A stretch of 64,000 nucleotides of DNA, from the NCBI GenBank assembly GCA_914767715.1, contig OU612075.1, forward strand, positions 930,001 to 994,000. The letters run 5' to 3'. Below the pieces are notes generated by a model. That model saw only the letters and a program-made list of their open reading frames with translations, was not told the DNA's origin and made no database searches. Position 1 is the first letter of the stretch. Each line of letters starts with the position of its first letter. This DNA comes from Membranipora membranacea (lineage: Eukaryota > Bryozoa > Gymnolaemata > Cheilostomatida > Membraniporidae). The position numbers were made by a program, and so were the translations under genes. Of this stretch, positions 14,401 to 26,378 are shown piece after piece.

Positions 14401-17400
14401 AGATGAGAGGTAGCTGATGCTAAATCAACTTTCACTTCTTCGCTAGGCAAGAAAATAACGGATATGGTGTCCGTGTTATTCCCTATTGCATACATGATGA
14501 TATTGTTTGTGGTCTGATTTGCTCTAGCGCCGGTCATACAGGTAATGACGGAGGTGTGAACAGGGGCTTATTTGTCTTGAGTGGAACTTACTGGTCAGTT
14601 AAAAAGTGACACTTCCTATATGGGGTGACACCTGATTCAGTAAACAACATTGTTGTCTCAACATTTCATATTTTATCATAAGTTCGGGTAATTAATTACG
14701 GAGTGAGGTCACTGTTATGTTTGCCGATTCATCACATGGTTTTTTAAGCCCTTATGAACCTTGTTCACACTGTAATTTATGCGACTCAAATGTAGACCAC
14801 TTTGAGTGGAAAGATAAATGCTGTATTTAGGGGCAGGAGTTGACGACTTTCTCAATGACTTGATAATTGATACTTGATTAATAGTTTTGACAATTATCAC
14901 CGATAACAATCAGCCTAACAAGGGCCGTTTAAAAGTTTTAATCTAGACACCATAATTAGGAAAAGACTTCTACTTTAGCTTTAGTACTGAAGCAGCATTG
15001 TCGGGATGTACTCGATCCCCCCCCCCCCGCGCATCTCAACAAAACAATGAAACATACTTTTTCATATTAAAGTTGTCTCAACAAAAATCACACTTTCCAT
15101 GTTTTTAACACACACAAGAAGTAGGCCAGCGGGTTGATCCAGATATCACCATAACTGGGCTGATAACATAACAATTAGATTCGTCAGGTTATTAAGTGAT
15201 AATGGTGATATGGTGTTAATAATTTAAGTATGTTTTTCATCCAATCCATCCTGCAGAGATGGATTGAGCTGTGATTGTATTTAGCATGGCTAAAAAGAAG
15301 AGGAAGACAACTCTATGCCTCTCCCGTAAGCGATTATAACAATGACGGAAAAACATTTCTCAGATGGTTCTTTCCATTAATAACTTCAGTTGACAAGTTT
15401 GAAAAATTATCTTTAGAGTTTTTCGCCATGAGGTTATCATGCCGGGTCAAACTTTGGTAGACAAGTCAATCTCAAAAGATATTCCAATCTTACAAAGGTC
15501 TTGCTTTGTCATATTTTATTTTTCTACACTAATACTCATAAATCAATGTAAAAATTAGCAATTTGAGATTTTCAAGTATCTTTACTTTCAGACACCTATG
15601 CATTCTCTGTCATTTTTGAGTAAAAATCACCTGAATGCAAATCATGTCTCTTTGCCTAACATTTTTTTAAATCAAGTCTGTAACATGTTTAAATTAAGTA
15701 AATACGACAATAGATTTTGGCCAGCACTATCACAGCTACCATTGTCATTAGTATTTCTGGATACATGTACCATTGTACAACTGTAGGTATGTTATTGTTT
15801 ATTATAACCGGCTAACTATATTAGGGTGTTCCAGCTGCCAGATAGCTAAAATAGCAGATGTAACGGATGTCCCACCAGATCCTAGAGGGGATGAGATGAT
15901 CACCCCACATCCCTTCCACCCTCCCCAAACTGCCTGAACCCCTCCCTAAGAGTTTGTATTATTACAGCTCCCATAACATTGCATTGTGTTATGGAAGCAT
16001 TTTCACTCGCTTGGATTAAACACAGCTTTGCGCGCTTCTAGCTTAAGTTGTTGTTAGCTTCATCTTCAGTTTCATTTCTTACCCAGTCTAGAAGCCCAAT
16101 ATACAAAATGAACAATAAGATTCTGAAGACAAACCATGGTATTCCCTGTTCTTAGTGTTACTCATAGATCATTATAACCTTCCCTGCCTGGTAGTCTGGA
16201 ACCGCAGAGGATATCAACTCAGGAGTTTGGTTTTACCAATATTTGGTGACATCAGCGAAGGTTCCAGACTATCAGTGAAAGTATCCCTTTGAGGGTCGCT
16301 GTGGGGTCAAATATAGACAGGGTTCGCTACTATTGACATCTATGATCGGTAATTCCCACAGAGACTCCAACACTAATAGCTATCCATGTCTATGGTGATA
16401 CTACCAGATACTAGGATATAGTCATTGATACTACCTTATATCTCCCTTATGCTCACCTTGCTCGTTGAGACCTCTGAACATCTTGGTGCCTCCTGATTTT
16501 CGTCTCGGAGTCAGCTTCAGCCATTTCTCCACCGTCCTGTCATCCACCTGGATTCTATACTTTCTAGCTACAATCAGAAATGAAAAAGTCACTAAATTCA
16601 CAGGCCCCTGGGACATAGGCCTAAGCAATACTTTTTTAATAAAAAAATTCCTTTTTTAATAGATTGAACATTAAAAATAATACATTTTGACCCTGGCTGG
16701 CATTGTGGTGAATTTAACGAATTTGCGTTTAATCATCAATTTAAGCTTCCTCATAACCCATTACTGTCACCGTAAAAAGTGGTTGAGTAATGTTATCAGA
16801 CTGGGAGCTTTGGGGTAATAAATTTAACCCTCTCCTGCCAGTCGGGGACAGACAGACATGCAATTAAAGTCATCAGATCATATGATAGCAATCAGTAGGG
16901 TCAGTAATAGACCTAGTTTGGTCCATTCGCCTGCATTCGGAGTTGCTCCCAATCCACTGGTAACGCAGCAGGTAAAGGCCTGCAGCGTGACCAGTGGAAA
17001 GGAGCAACTGGAATGCAGGCAATCGGATTAAACTTGATCTAGGTCAGTAAGGACGATCAACCGCAGCAACTACTCATAGGAGCCAGGAGCTCAAAGCTTA
17101 TATTACTAGGTGCTGCTTCTCTTGGCTGAGCAAAACTAGTCCTTATCAGATATCAGCGCTTTTTGGCAAGAGAATAATTTTGGGCAAGAAATTTTTTTTT
17201 AAATCTAACTAGCAATACAAGCAAGCATTGGGCACAACGCATTTTGCAACCAAATTAACTAAAAAATCAAACAAGAAGTTTGTACATAAATCCTTATTTT
17301 GATCTTGAAGTTCAATGCTACTACATTTATTGCTAATACTTGGTAAGTCAATTAACAATCTAAATCATTAAATTACTTTAAATTTATACCACCAGTCAAA

Positions 17401-20400
17401 TAATAGGATTTTTTGGTAAGGTTTTTACCTATACAATTTGTAAGTCTTCAGACACCTATATTTAGAAAATCATCTACTCATAGGTTGGAAAGTTTCAGCC
17501 ACAAATTTATACTTGAGGAACACTCGTAACAACATATAAACTAGTGGATACACTCAATTAAAAGCCATGTATTCTTTGCATATTCTTTAATATTGCTAAT
17601 TATGAGTTGTTGTTTTTTCAAAGTCTGAATCTGTAGTCAATTCAAGCTACCATTAATTACCAAAATTAATCACGATTTCATCACTGATTGAGAGAAAGTA
17701 AGAGCTCTCGAGGGATGCGGCCACTTCACAATAACATCTGACTACCATCTGACTATCATACGCCTAAATGTCATCCTCCTTTTACTAGATAAACACTGGG
17801 CCAATCAGACAAATTGTTTTTCTATATGTTTTAGACATAATTTTGAATTCATCAAGCCATTCTCCCTGATCAAATGCAACAATATTTATTCTTTGAGAAG
17901 GATCGAATAACTACAAACCCGTCCCTTTCTGAGCTTACTTGAGGACAAGAGTTCGATCATTGTTACCAGTTCCTAAACTCGGCCTTCAAAAGTCACTGGT
18001 CCTAATTCCAGCTAATCAAAGAACTGCCGTAAATCAAGAAATTCATCATCCTCCTCATGACCCAAGTGATTTGCAATTTCCTCCCACGCTGCTTTGGCCA
18101 GCGATCATCGATGATAAGATGATATTTACTTCCCGGAGTTTATCTCAATAAGATAAAGACTATAGTCTTAGAATTAATGCTGAATATTTCTTACAGAGCC
18201 GAACCATATGACCCAAAACCCCTGACCAAAAATACAACACGGACCATAAAGGGCCAGGGACAAAAACACACGTCAGCTCCAAACATCCTGCACAAAAATA
18301 CACATTATAGAAAAGACCCCAGGGCCAAGAAAACCCGCTGACATCCCACCTCGAGCTCCCTCCTGAGTTACGGAGTGAAGAAAGTCCTGAGGCGTCATGT
18401 ACACTTCACCATTGTAGAGAACCGAAGCAAAGTGGAGGTATCTTTGTTCTCTCATACCAAATACATCTCCTTCAGCTGATGTGTGCTCCTAAAATATCAG
18501 AGAATATACTCAGAATACTAATATATGCATCAGATTGGTGTATGGTTATTATTGGCTGAGGAAACCCAAGGTTTGCATTTTATAAACACAAGCGCGTAAC
18601 AAAAATGTCGCATTAAATTTAAATATAAAGGAAAGGCAATAGAAAAAGTTAAAACCATTAAAATGCATAAAGGATTTGTAGGGGCTAAAATCCAATTAAT
18701 GTTGCTGGGAAATCAGGAGCCTTCAAACGATGCGGGAGATTTCGTAAAGAGTTGAGAAAATGAATCACATCTGGGATGTGACGGCTAGGAGACTTTGCAC
18801 AGACTTCTGCCCTAATGGTGAGAGAGGTGTTAAGCGCTAATGGATTATCGTTATCCAAACTGCACTAATCGGATTCCAAACAAGCGTCGCACTCTTTAGA
18901 TGATGCATTTTAGCGGTCGATATAATGTCTACATTGGGGGTAAACTGTGTCAATAACGTACACGCAGAATTAGTACGATAAACTACAAAATCCACTAAAA
19001 CGCATAAATAGGAACAATGAATGGAAATGTAAAATATTTATAAATATAAGCATTCAACGTCGCAGTGGGGGACATCACATCAGGATTAAAAACTTAAATT
19101 TTCCGCTGCTTGACATTGAGGTTTAGCTTTTAACTTGCGTGACGACCAACGCATTAGAAAGTTTTGGTAGCAGCATAGTTATCATGTTCATTCAATGAGA
19201 GGCTGAGGTGTTGACAAACTTGAGGAGTTTCATTTAAATGGTCACAGACGTTTGATGTATGAAGCATTTCAATTTCTCATTCGATCAAACCCAGGTCACG
19301 GCACTAGTGGAATTATTGAACTGCATCTTTGTGCAATTCAATTGGTAAGTACTAAATGCTTTTGAAAAAGAGGAAATTTTTGAAATTTTTCACACATTGA
19401 AAAAGAACAACCATTCAGTTGTTTCAAGTGATTTGACATTATCCCGGTTTTTATTGAAATTTTATGCATTGATAAAGTCCTGTTCTGCTCTAAGTTATCA
19501 ATGTATAAAATCTTGTTAATCAATGAACCAGTGCTGGCCGCTCTTAGCAATAATTTGTTTCTTATTGCGCATTTGTTACAGCTGTGACAATCAATGTGTT
19601 TTGAGCATGTTTGATAGTTTGGGGTTTGTTCATTTGGACAACAACTGGTAAACGAGCGGTAAACAAATACCACAAGTGCGGAAGTTTCGACTCTCAGTGG
19701 TTGGTAAATCTCCACTTTCGATCACGTAAGTGTCGCTGATTCATAGAAGTTGCAGTTCATCACTTGGACTGCACTCTAGCGGTGAGGATTTGCAGCGCCA
19801 AGTGTTTGTAGTTTGGTGAGTTAATCAGCCCTGGGAAAAAAAGAATGCAGTGCGGCGGCAGGGCTTTCATTCAGGTGGTTTGTTGGGGGTATACAAGTCT
19901 TGATGTTAGTCAGTACAACAAACAGTATGGATTGTTATGTTGGTTCTGGCTTCCATCACTCAGTCAGTCTACACTGTCTTCTGCATCACATTTGGCTATC
20001 AGCCCATTGTTTTCTCTCAATAAGCACAATAAGCAGATGAAAAGTTAGTTCTTATTTACATTGCTTCACATTTTATTTGCTCTTAGTTACTCAAGCTCAG
20101 TGTAACCAAACTTATGATTTGTGTGAAAAGTTTAGTCCCAAACTGATTGTTATAATATTAATGCAATTTACAGGACGTTATTTACTCGCTTTATAGATAA
20201 GATTTGGGACTGTGTTTTTTTATAGTATGTTTGGTCTGGTTTGCAGACAATGACATAGAGTAGGATTGTAGCCATAACCTACAGACAGGCACCAGTTGGT
20301 GATTGTAGAACTTTGACTTTAAATGGGTGCAAAACTGACTTCAGAATTAATAATTATTAATTAATGACAACTTCCCATTGACAAAATTAATTTGTCATCA

Positions 20401-21871
20401 ATGGTTTGTGGTTGTTAGATTTTGTTTTGCCGTTTTTGTTTCTGAAGGTTTCACTTGGCGTATTTTAGTACTATTGTCACATCATCATGAAAGGACAGCG
20501 ATAGATATCAGATCAGGTGATGTGCAGTAAGCTCAATCTGTCCTTGAACCATGGGGAAGGCACACATTCACACTACTGCAGATAATCATCCTAACATCAG
20601 TACGCTACTGAAGCCTTCAACAAAAAATGTTCTGCATTTTATTCACTTTTGACTGATGCACTGAGAATTAGATCAATATCTTTCATGGGAGGGTTGTATC
20701 TTCTTTTAACAATAGCTCAGGCTTGATTTGTTTCATTCAACTACTACGATTTTTGTGTAGCAAAGCGGAAGGTAATGAGTATTAGAAATCGAGACCTATT
20801 GTAGTCAATCTAATATGAGTACAGTTCAGGTGACAGGTAGACTGTGATGACTGATTATTGCCCTTACTAAGATTCTACTTCTACTGCCTGAAGCATGTCA
20901 GACTCTCGCTCCTGTCAATCACTACATCAGTGCATATTCTTAGTACAGTATAGAATATATATCCTCAGTCTGTCGACTTGTGGTTTACAGGTAGCTGTAG
21001 TGTTCGTAATGTTATAAGTGGTGTCTCACTCTTAGTTTAAGATGAGTTAACCACACTTGCCTCTCAGGTCTGGTTAACACACTCGTGTTCAACCACTTCA
21101 GCTTCTCTGCTTGACAGTTGCTTGAGAGCCTGTATTGCACTTGCTGAGTTGTGTCGTTTCAGTACATAATTGTTCGTTCAGGTGTTGATGTTGATTGGAG
21201 TTTCAATTTTGGTACACAGGGTCAGTTGACACTGAAAACGACTAGTTTGTCGTGTGGTGACATCCTAATTACTAAAGAGAGCTGGGAGAGTCAGGGGAAA
21301 GGAAGGATTATAGACTTACTCCTAGGCCAAGGGAGGTTAGTTGGTACAAGCATCCCTACACTTGGCATACATACACATACAGTATGGCAAAAGCCTAAGG
21401 TGCATTAGAACAGTTCAAACTTACAGCTCCACCCTCAGTCAGATTGTTGTTCTCAGCAGCATTGAGAGTCAGGCTGTTCAGCAGCAGTGATCTCACAGAG
21501 TCATGTACAGTGCTAGCCCACTGATAACTTTGATGAGAAGCTGCACTTCTTTCTGTTGAGAGCACCTGGTACCTCTCCTGGAACCCCCTCTTCCATTCAT
21601 TAGAGGCAGCACTAGAGTTTGTGGATACACCAGCTGTTGCAGAAGAAAAATTGTTTATGGCAGCAAACTTGCTAGGGTTAGCTTGTGCAGCAGTTATTTC
21701 ATGGTCAGCATTCTTATCACTGTCTCTTAGCATGTAGTAAAGAGCAGAACCAGCAGTGGCACAGCCTACAGCATATCTCACTCCTCTCATGGCCGGGTGT
21801 CTGTTGAATACTTGTAGAAACTCATTGAGATTAGAACTTGTGTAAAATTTTGCATTCCCTTCCATGTTCAA
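2406..21871 (-). CDS. MICU3: MICU2/MICU3-family mitochondrial calcium uptake protein, closest to MICU3 (5' part; C-terminus off the left edge)
   Basis: EF-hand regulator of the mitochondrial calcium uniporter in the intermembrane space. Five coding exons read on the minus strand: 21871-21425, 18488-18350, 16567-16457, 8099-8052 (48-base microexon), 2488-2406. All are bounded by GT-AG and phases agree (0, 1, 1, 1, 0), giving 276 residues. The N-terminal exon (149 aa) has a hydrophobic stretch near residues 31-49 (GVRYAVGCATAGSALYYML) suited to a mitochondrial or membrane anchor, then a poorly conserved linker. Exon 2 holds YMTPQDFLHSV, a family hallmark. Exon 4 reads LISYVEYLFLLCILT, nearly identical to vertebrate MICU3. 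Exon 5 carries the first EF-hand loop, DIDGNQRVDINE, with acidic or Asn ligands at positions 1, 3, 5, 9 and 12. Later exons, including the second EF-hand, were not found in 1-2405. Introns reach 8.4 kb. The ATG at 21871 opens the long frame; a second Met lies two codons later. MICU2 is the alternative name. Confidence 0.88.
4592..4617. repeat. Poly-C tract, 26 bases
   Basis: Uninterrupted run of 26 cytosines in a MICU3-like intron. Shorter 12-base C or G runs occur at 1222-1233, 15017-15028 and 38912-38923. The exact length is likely unreliable because homopolymers are error-prone in sequencing. Confidence 0.9.
5451..5518 (+). repeat. Three-copy 20-bp tandem repeat containing AGGTCA half-sites
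   Basis: The unit AGAGGTCAGGTACTGAGGCC repeats with a 20-base period, followed by a degenerate ATGAGGTCAAGG. Every unit contains AGGTCA, the core half-site of nuclear receptors. The element sits in a MICU3-like intron. Confidence 0.85.
6373..6490 (+). repeat. Possible tRNA-derived SINE head
   Basis: A segment with an A-box-like stretch (ATGGATAGCGCA) is followed about 75 bases later by GGTCTGAATCCCGGC, which resembles a B box. The spacing is longer than in a tRNA gene and no cloverleaf can be drawn. A T-run follows at about 6488. A chance resemblance remains possible. Confidence 0.3.
8152..8206. repeat. Hairpin flanked by a 9-base direct repeat beside MICU3-like exon 4
   Basis: GGCTATTAC, an inverted CCATAAACATA / TATGTTTATGG pair around an A+T-rich centre, then GGCTATTAC again. 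The layout resembles a small insertion with a target duplication, 53 bases upstream (on the minus strand) of the 48-base exon. Confidence 0.5.
8970..9134. repeat. Fold-back (MITE-like) repeat, copy 1
   Basis: Left arm AGGTCTATTGTAGATCAAGG...GTTGCCTACATTCC and right arm AATGCAGGCAAATGG...TTGGTCTAGGTCTG are imperfect inverted copies of one another. A second inner inverted pair around CACTGGCC / GACCAGTGG encloses a short centre. The sequence is related to the elements at 16909-17046 and 49601-49715. No coding capacity, so probably a non-autonomous DNA transposon. Confidence 0.65.
11976..12283. repeat. Exact tandem duplication, 2 x 154 bp
   Basis: The segment starting CTAAAACGGAACTACG and ending TTCTTTGCTGGG occurs twice in immediate succession with no mismatch that I can see. 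Either a very recent duplication or an assembly artefact. It lies inside a MICU3-like intron. Confidence 0.9.
16568..21424. other. MICU3-like introns 2 and 1 (interrupted by exon 2 at 18350-18488)
   Basis: Apart from exon 2, nothing coding was recognised. A fold-back repeat lies at 16909-17046. A 125-codon minus-strand frame at 19338-19715 has no recognisable motif and no matching splice structure; it is treated as chance. Confidence 0.55.
16909..17046. repeat. Fold-back (MITE-like) repeat, copy 2
   Basis: Best-preserved copy. The outer arms run inward from GACCTAG and CTAGGTC ends and contain GCCTGCATTC / GAATGCAGGC and GTTGCTCC / GGAGCAAC pairs. An inner hairpin has CCACTGGT / ACCAGTGG with CAGGTAAAGGCCTG at its tip. 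Confidence 0.7.
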
Positions 21872-21895
21872 TGTTTACACAAATGTAGGTCATAA

Positions 21896-21905
21896 TGCGC
21901 ATGCG
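21896..21905. promoter_or_regulatory. NRF1-type palindrome in the MICU3-like promoter
   Basis: TGCGCATGCG, the core of the nuclear respiratory factor 1 consensus, lies 25 bases upstream of the MICU3-like ATG. NRF1 sites are common in promoters of nuclear genes for mitochondrial proteins, which fits this gene. The assignment rests on the motif alone. Confidence 0.5.
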
Positions 21906-24900
21906 TTGTACCCACATCATTAGTTTTCTACACCCTAGAATCCTTATAAACATGGGAAAACTTAAAAGCAAGCCAATGCCAGATTATGATGATGATACTA
22001 AATGAAACATTTATAATGCACAGTGCACTGCTTGAATGCCCCACAGTTAAGGCTTCAGTTTGCTCAATGTAAGTTGTGTGAAGCTTGTCTAGATATAATT
22101 TTAGTTGGTTTCATAGGGAAAAAATCTGGAATTACAGGGTTTTAAAAGTATAACGTAGGACAAGCAAATGCTATAACTATTTCACCAGCATATATTCCTA
22201 TGGTGATAATCAGCTGCAATAGTAAAATATAGGCTACACACATCACTATTATGGTGCGTAAACAATAGGGTTGAATGTAAGATAAAGCATTATTGTCCAT
22301 TATCTATCTAAAAACTGATACTGAAACCTCTGTATTTTCTCAGGATAACTTTGCAGCGCTGTGCTTGGACTAGTACTAGTGTATCCAATGAACTAGCTTG
22401 GTGGGACTGATCTAGGTCCTACTCGGAGATTATTATACACACTGCACTGACAAGCGGATATAACAATCTTACTCTTTGGATTATTATTTACTGATTTGGA
22501 TTAATCAACAAACAGTGCTTTGACTATCATATCAAATCGGTAAGTTTTATTTAGACAACATACCAACGGCTATAACAAAATATGCGAAAAAACTAGAATA
22601 GTTTAAAATTATATTTACGGGTGAAACTTTTGAAATATTTCAAACCCATCGGTAATTTACGGGGATACTAATTTTTCTAAAGTGAAATTTTGGTCTGAAA
22701 TAGCAACCATGTGATAGACTGACTAGCTGAGTGACTAACTAACTAACAGAGAGGAGACTTTGTACAGACAACACGCTATTAAAAGTCACTCTCTGTTATA
22801 CAGTTGTGGTGTAAACTCTCCTGTCAATCAATCGCCTGCCTGCCACAGAAAGTTGCAAAACAAAAAACTGCTGAGGTAAAGGTATGCATAATCCTCAATA
22901 AAAAATGATGATATCAAACAGATAATGAACTTGTTTAGTAGTTTGTGTTATATGTTTTCACATGGTAAAGATGGGGTTTCAATCAAAGCCTGATACTAAA
23001 TATGTACCGATCTCTCATCAGCTGAAAATGTGACTTGCAAAATAAGCATGCAGCAATTACAAAATTAGATGGAGATGTGATAAAGCAGGAGTAAATCTGA
23101 CCCTTATAACAATGAGTAGGGTTTCTATATCCCTGGACGGGTTAATCTGATCTGTTCGGAGCGTAAAAGTTTATGGCCAGATCTCGTTTTTGATTCCCCC
23201 TGTCATTGTGTTATGCCTCATTTTGTATATTTTAAGTACCCAAAATTATGAGGATTCTGATTATGAAATCTATAGAAATCTGACAGTATTTATAATCTTT
23301 GGTTAGATGGCTGGGCTGTTCTATACTGGGATGTAGTTAAGAGGAATTTGGATATTTAATCCCAGGGTTAGGTCAAAGATTATGACAGCTGAGATGAGGG
23401 ATTAACAAGAGATAAGACATAAAACCCTACAAAGTCTCATAACAGTACACCTGTTACCTGGGACAATTAGGAGCACAAATCATGGACAAAAAAGGCAGAG
23501 TTAAAGGCTAGACAAAACTTTGATGGTTAGCTGATGACAGAGGCAAACTGTCACAGAACACCATCAGTCAAAATATAGCTCTAAAGCAGAGCACCTAAAT
23601 CTAAACCTGCATGTAAGTCTGAAGTACAAAACTAGATAATAAATGTTGGGTGGGATACTTGATTGGAGAATTTTATGCTGGTTTACATTGTGTATATTCT
23701 GAGTCCCAATCTAGGCAGTACCATGTCATGTGTGGTTTTGACTCAGACCTTGGCTCGTTGTGAGAAATGCCTAAAGAAATGCGGGCATCACGCTCGTGCA
23801 TATTATAAACATATTATGAGATAAGCGAAGCATCGATACAGTTCTTGGTCATAAATAAAGTCATTAAGCCAACTAGCTAAAATTAGTAATGTCATTCTGT
23901 TGGAGGAATAGGCAAGGTGTTGGTTATGGGTACATTAACACCAGTCCCAGACATGAGCTTCTCAAAAGTAAAATAAGAAAGGAATTCGTATTATCAATAA
24001 AACGATATACTGCTATGTATCGTTTACAAGTGATTGCTGCAGTTGAGTATTTACTCGCTCACAAGAAGGGAAAAGCTATATTTACCCGAGATTGTCTATT
24101 GACATAGCCGTGATAAATTTGTAATAAACACTGTCTAGAAATCTTTGATATCAAAATTTGTACAATTAGAGTTGCAGCTATCAAGTATATAACACACAAA
24201 TTAGCATAGCACCATGTCTCCTTTCTTAGAAAGTCAATCATAGGAAAATTCAAGCCCATGACAAGTGCCTGCAAGTGCTTGGTGAAATAGATTACTCTAC
24301 TATACTATACTATACTTATCACCAATGCAATATCTGTCAGGCCTGAGCATGTGCTTGGATTTCCCTATTGTCTTGCGTCATGCAGCAAATCTTACTATGT
24401 TTCCTAATCAACAAAAAATAAAGATTTTTTTTTATCTGAGCAAAAACAAGTACTTTCAGCGAGATAAGTCCAGTTCAATAAGTGCTATAACAGAGACTGG
24501 AGGGAGAGTGTTGCCCTGTGTTTCCTGAGTCAAACGTACAGATGACACAAGTTCACTGTATTAATAATCGCTCATAGTTAACTAGGAGCATATTGTTATA
24601 ATGCTAAAGGCTTCCTGACGTCGTGTAAAGAGTTATGGTGTATTATAGACAATGGTAATATACATGTCAGAATTTGATTGACATCATTGTGTTGGCTTCC
24701 CAACATTGGTTGAATCCTGATCTTAATATCTAAGCTTAGACCTCTCAGAGAAAGAGTTGGATCGACTCTGCTTTGTAGTGAGAGAAACTTTCTTGAAAAC
24801 CTTGAAATGTATCATCAAAAACTTGATGGAAAAATTTTAGTACAGTAATAAATGACATATATTATTAATATCTTGGTGTAAGATGAATTCACCTGATAAA

Positions 24901-26356
24901 AATGCCATTCTATATTGTAATTTAATGATTGATGGTGACAGTTTATTCTGATCGAAAGTGTTTGACAATAATCACATACAAAAGGTTTCGATGAACCTGT
25001 GCTCCCGCCAAAACCCGTCAAACATATGGACAAGCTCATTCATCACTGATACTTTGAGGCAAAAAAAGCCTGTTGATACATATAGCAGTTATAACAAAGC
25101 CTGATTTTGACTCAAATTTCAATTATAATCAGTTTTTAATGTCAACATTTATGATTATGTAATCACAACTTAATGAAGCAGATCAGTTTTTCACGCCTCA
25201 AGGTGACCATTAAAAAAATTGACGCAAACTCAGCAACATTGTAATACAACAGAAAAGAACATTTTCATCCGGATCTGCTTAAAATAAAAAAATAACCACT
25301 TCAATAGATACAGTCCTATTAGACTTTGGGTGAGGGGGGGGGTAGGGCAGCAGATTATTTGCGCCAAGGGTTAACTCTAAGCCAAGGGTTTGGATTTGTA
25401 CCAGGCAGATGGAAATTTGTGCCTACATGTTAAAACTGTACACAATTGAGTGTCATGTGGCCCAGGAGGAATTTGGTAAAGATGGAAATAACGAGCTGGT
25501 TGATGGTTGTCATTTATTTAATTACAACCATTGATACCTACTTGACACAGTGCCATCATGTATTGAGATGATGAGCAAATCTAGATCTCCAAGTTATCTG
25601 ATAATTCTCAATGGCTTGCAGCTGCAGCACCACTATAACTCATATGGTTCTCCTGTCCTTGTGTGGACTATATTAGACATTGTTTCTATCCATGCTTCTT
25701 GAAGAGAAGTATTTACGCCAACTGAATAGCTGGTACACTCATCGGATAAGGGAGGAGTCCTATCTTCTACCCGTAACCACTTTGAGAACTCGGGTTATCT
25801 GCGGATTAAAACTCAAGGCCACATAAAAATGGACCATGTTAAAATTAATAGGAACTATCAATGCAGACCGTGTCTCCACAGTCTATTTTGGTAATTTTAG
25901 TAACGTCCATATACAGGATACAGGTCACCCATCCTATACATATGACGTCACCACATCATGAGCAAGACAATCACAGGAAAGTAACAATAGAATAAACCTC
26001 TAAAGGCTGTAAAAAAAACTATCAGTTCATCTGATACTGGGCAGCTCTAACAAAATACATGAGAAGGAAACACACTGACATCTCAACCCAGATGTAATCA
26101 ACTGTTAAAAGTATTGGTGTACATAGATTTGGCATCAGCACCTATTATAACTTTACTGGCAACACAAATAGATTGGCAGCAAATTCCAGGAAAGAGCAAA
26201 GTGACCGCCCTTCAATACTGAGTCAGCCATGGCTGAGGAAACATATAGAAGATTGTTAGAAGTACCCAACAGAAACAAACAAACGATTCGGGCGTGCCAA
26301 AATTACCAGGTAGTTGTTGGAGCAGCTTGATTACAGGGTAGATTGTTACTCTGTAG

Positions 26357-26378
26357 AGGTCAGAGGTTACAGAGGTCA
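26357..26378 (+). promoter_or_regulatory. Candidate nuclear-receptor element (three half-sites)
   Basis: AGGTCA, one base, AGGTTA, three bases, AGGTCA: a DR1 followed by a DR3 arrangement. Short and found by eye, so it may be chance. Confidence 0.3.

Larger units (their letters stand above)
8100..16456. other. MICU3-like intron 3 (about 8.4 kb)
   Basis: No coding exon seen. It contains a hairpin at 8152-8206, a fold-back repeat at 8970-9134, an exact 154-bp tandem duplication at 11976-12283 and a 12-C tract at 15017-15028. Several 60-86-codon frames overlap on opposite strands and look like chance. Confidence 0.6.

Noticed and set aside
19338-19715. 125-codon minus-strand frame
   Set aside because: Sits in intron 1 of the MICU3-like gene; no motif, no domain, and composition like its surroundings.
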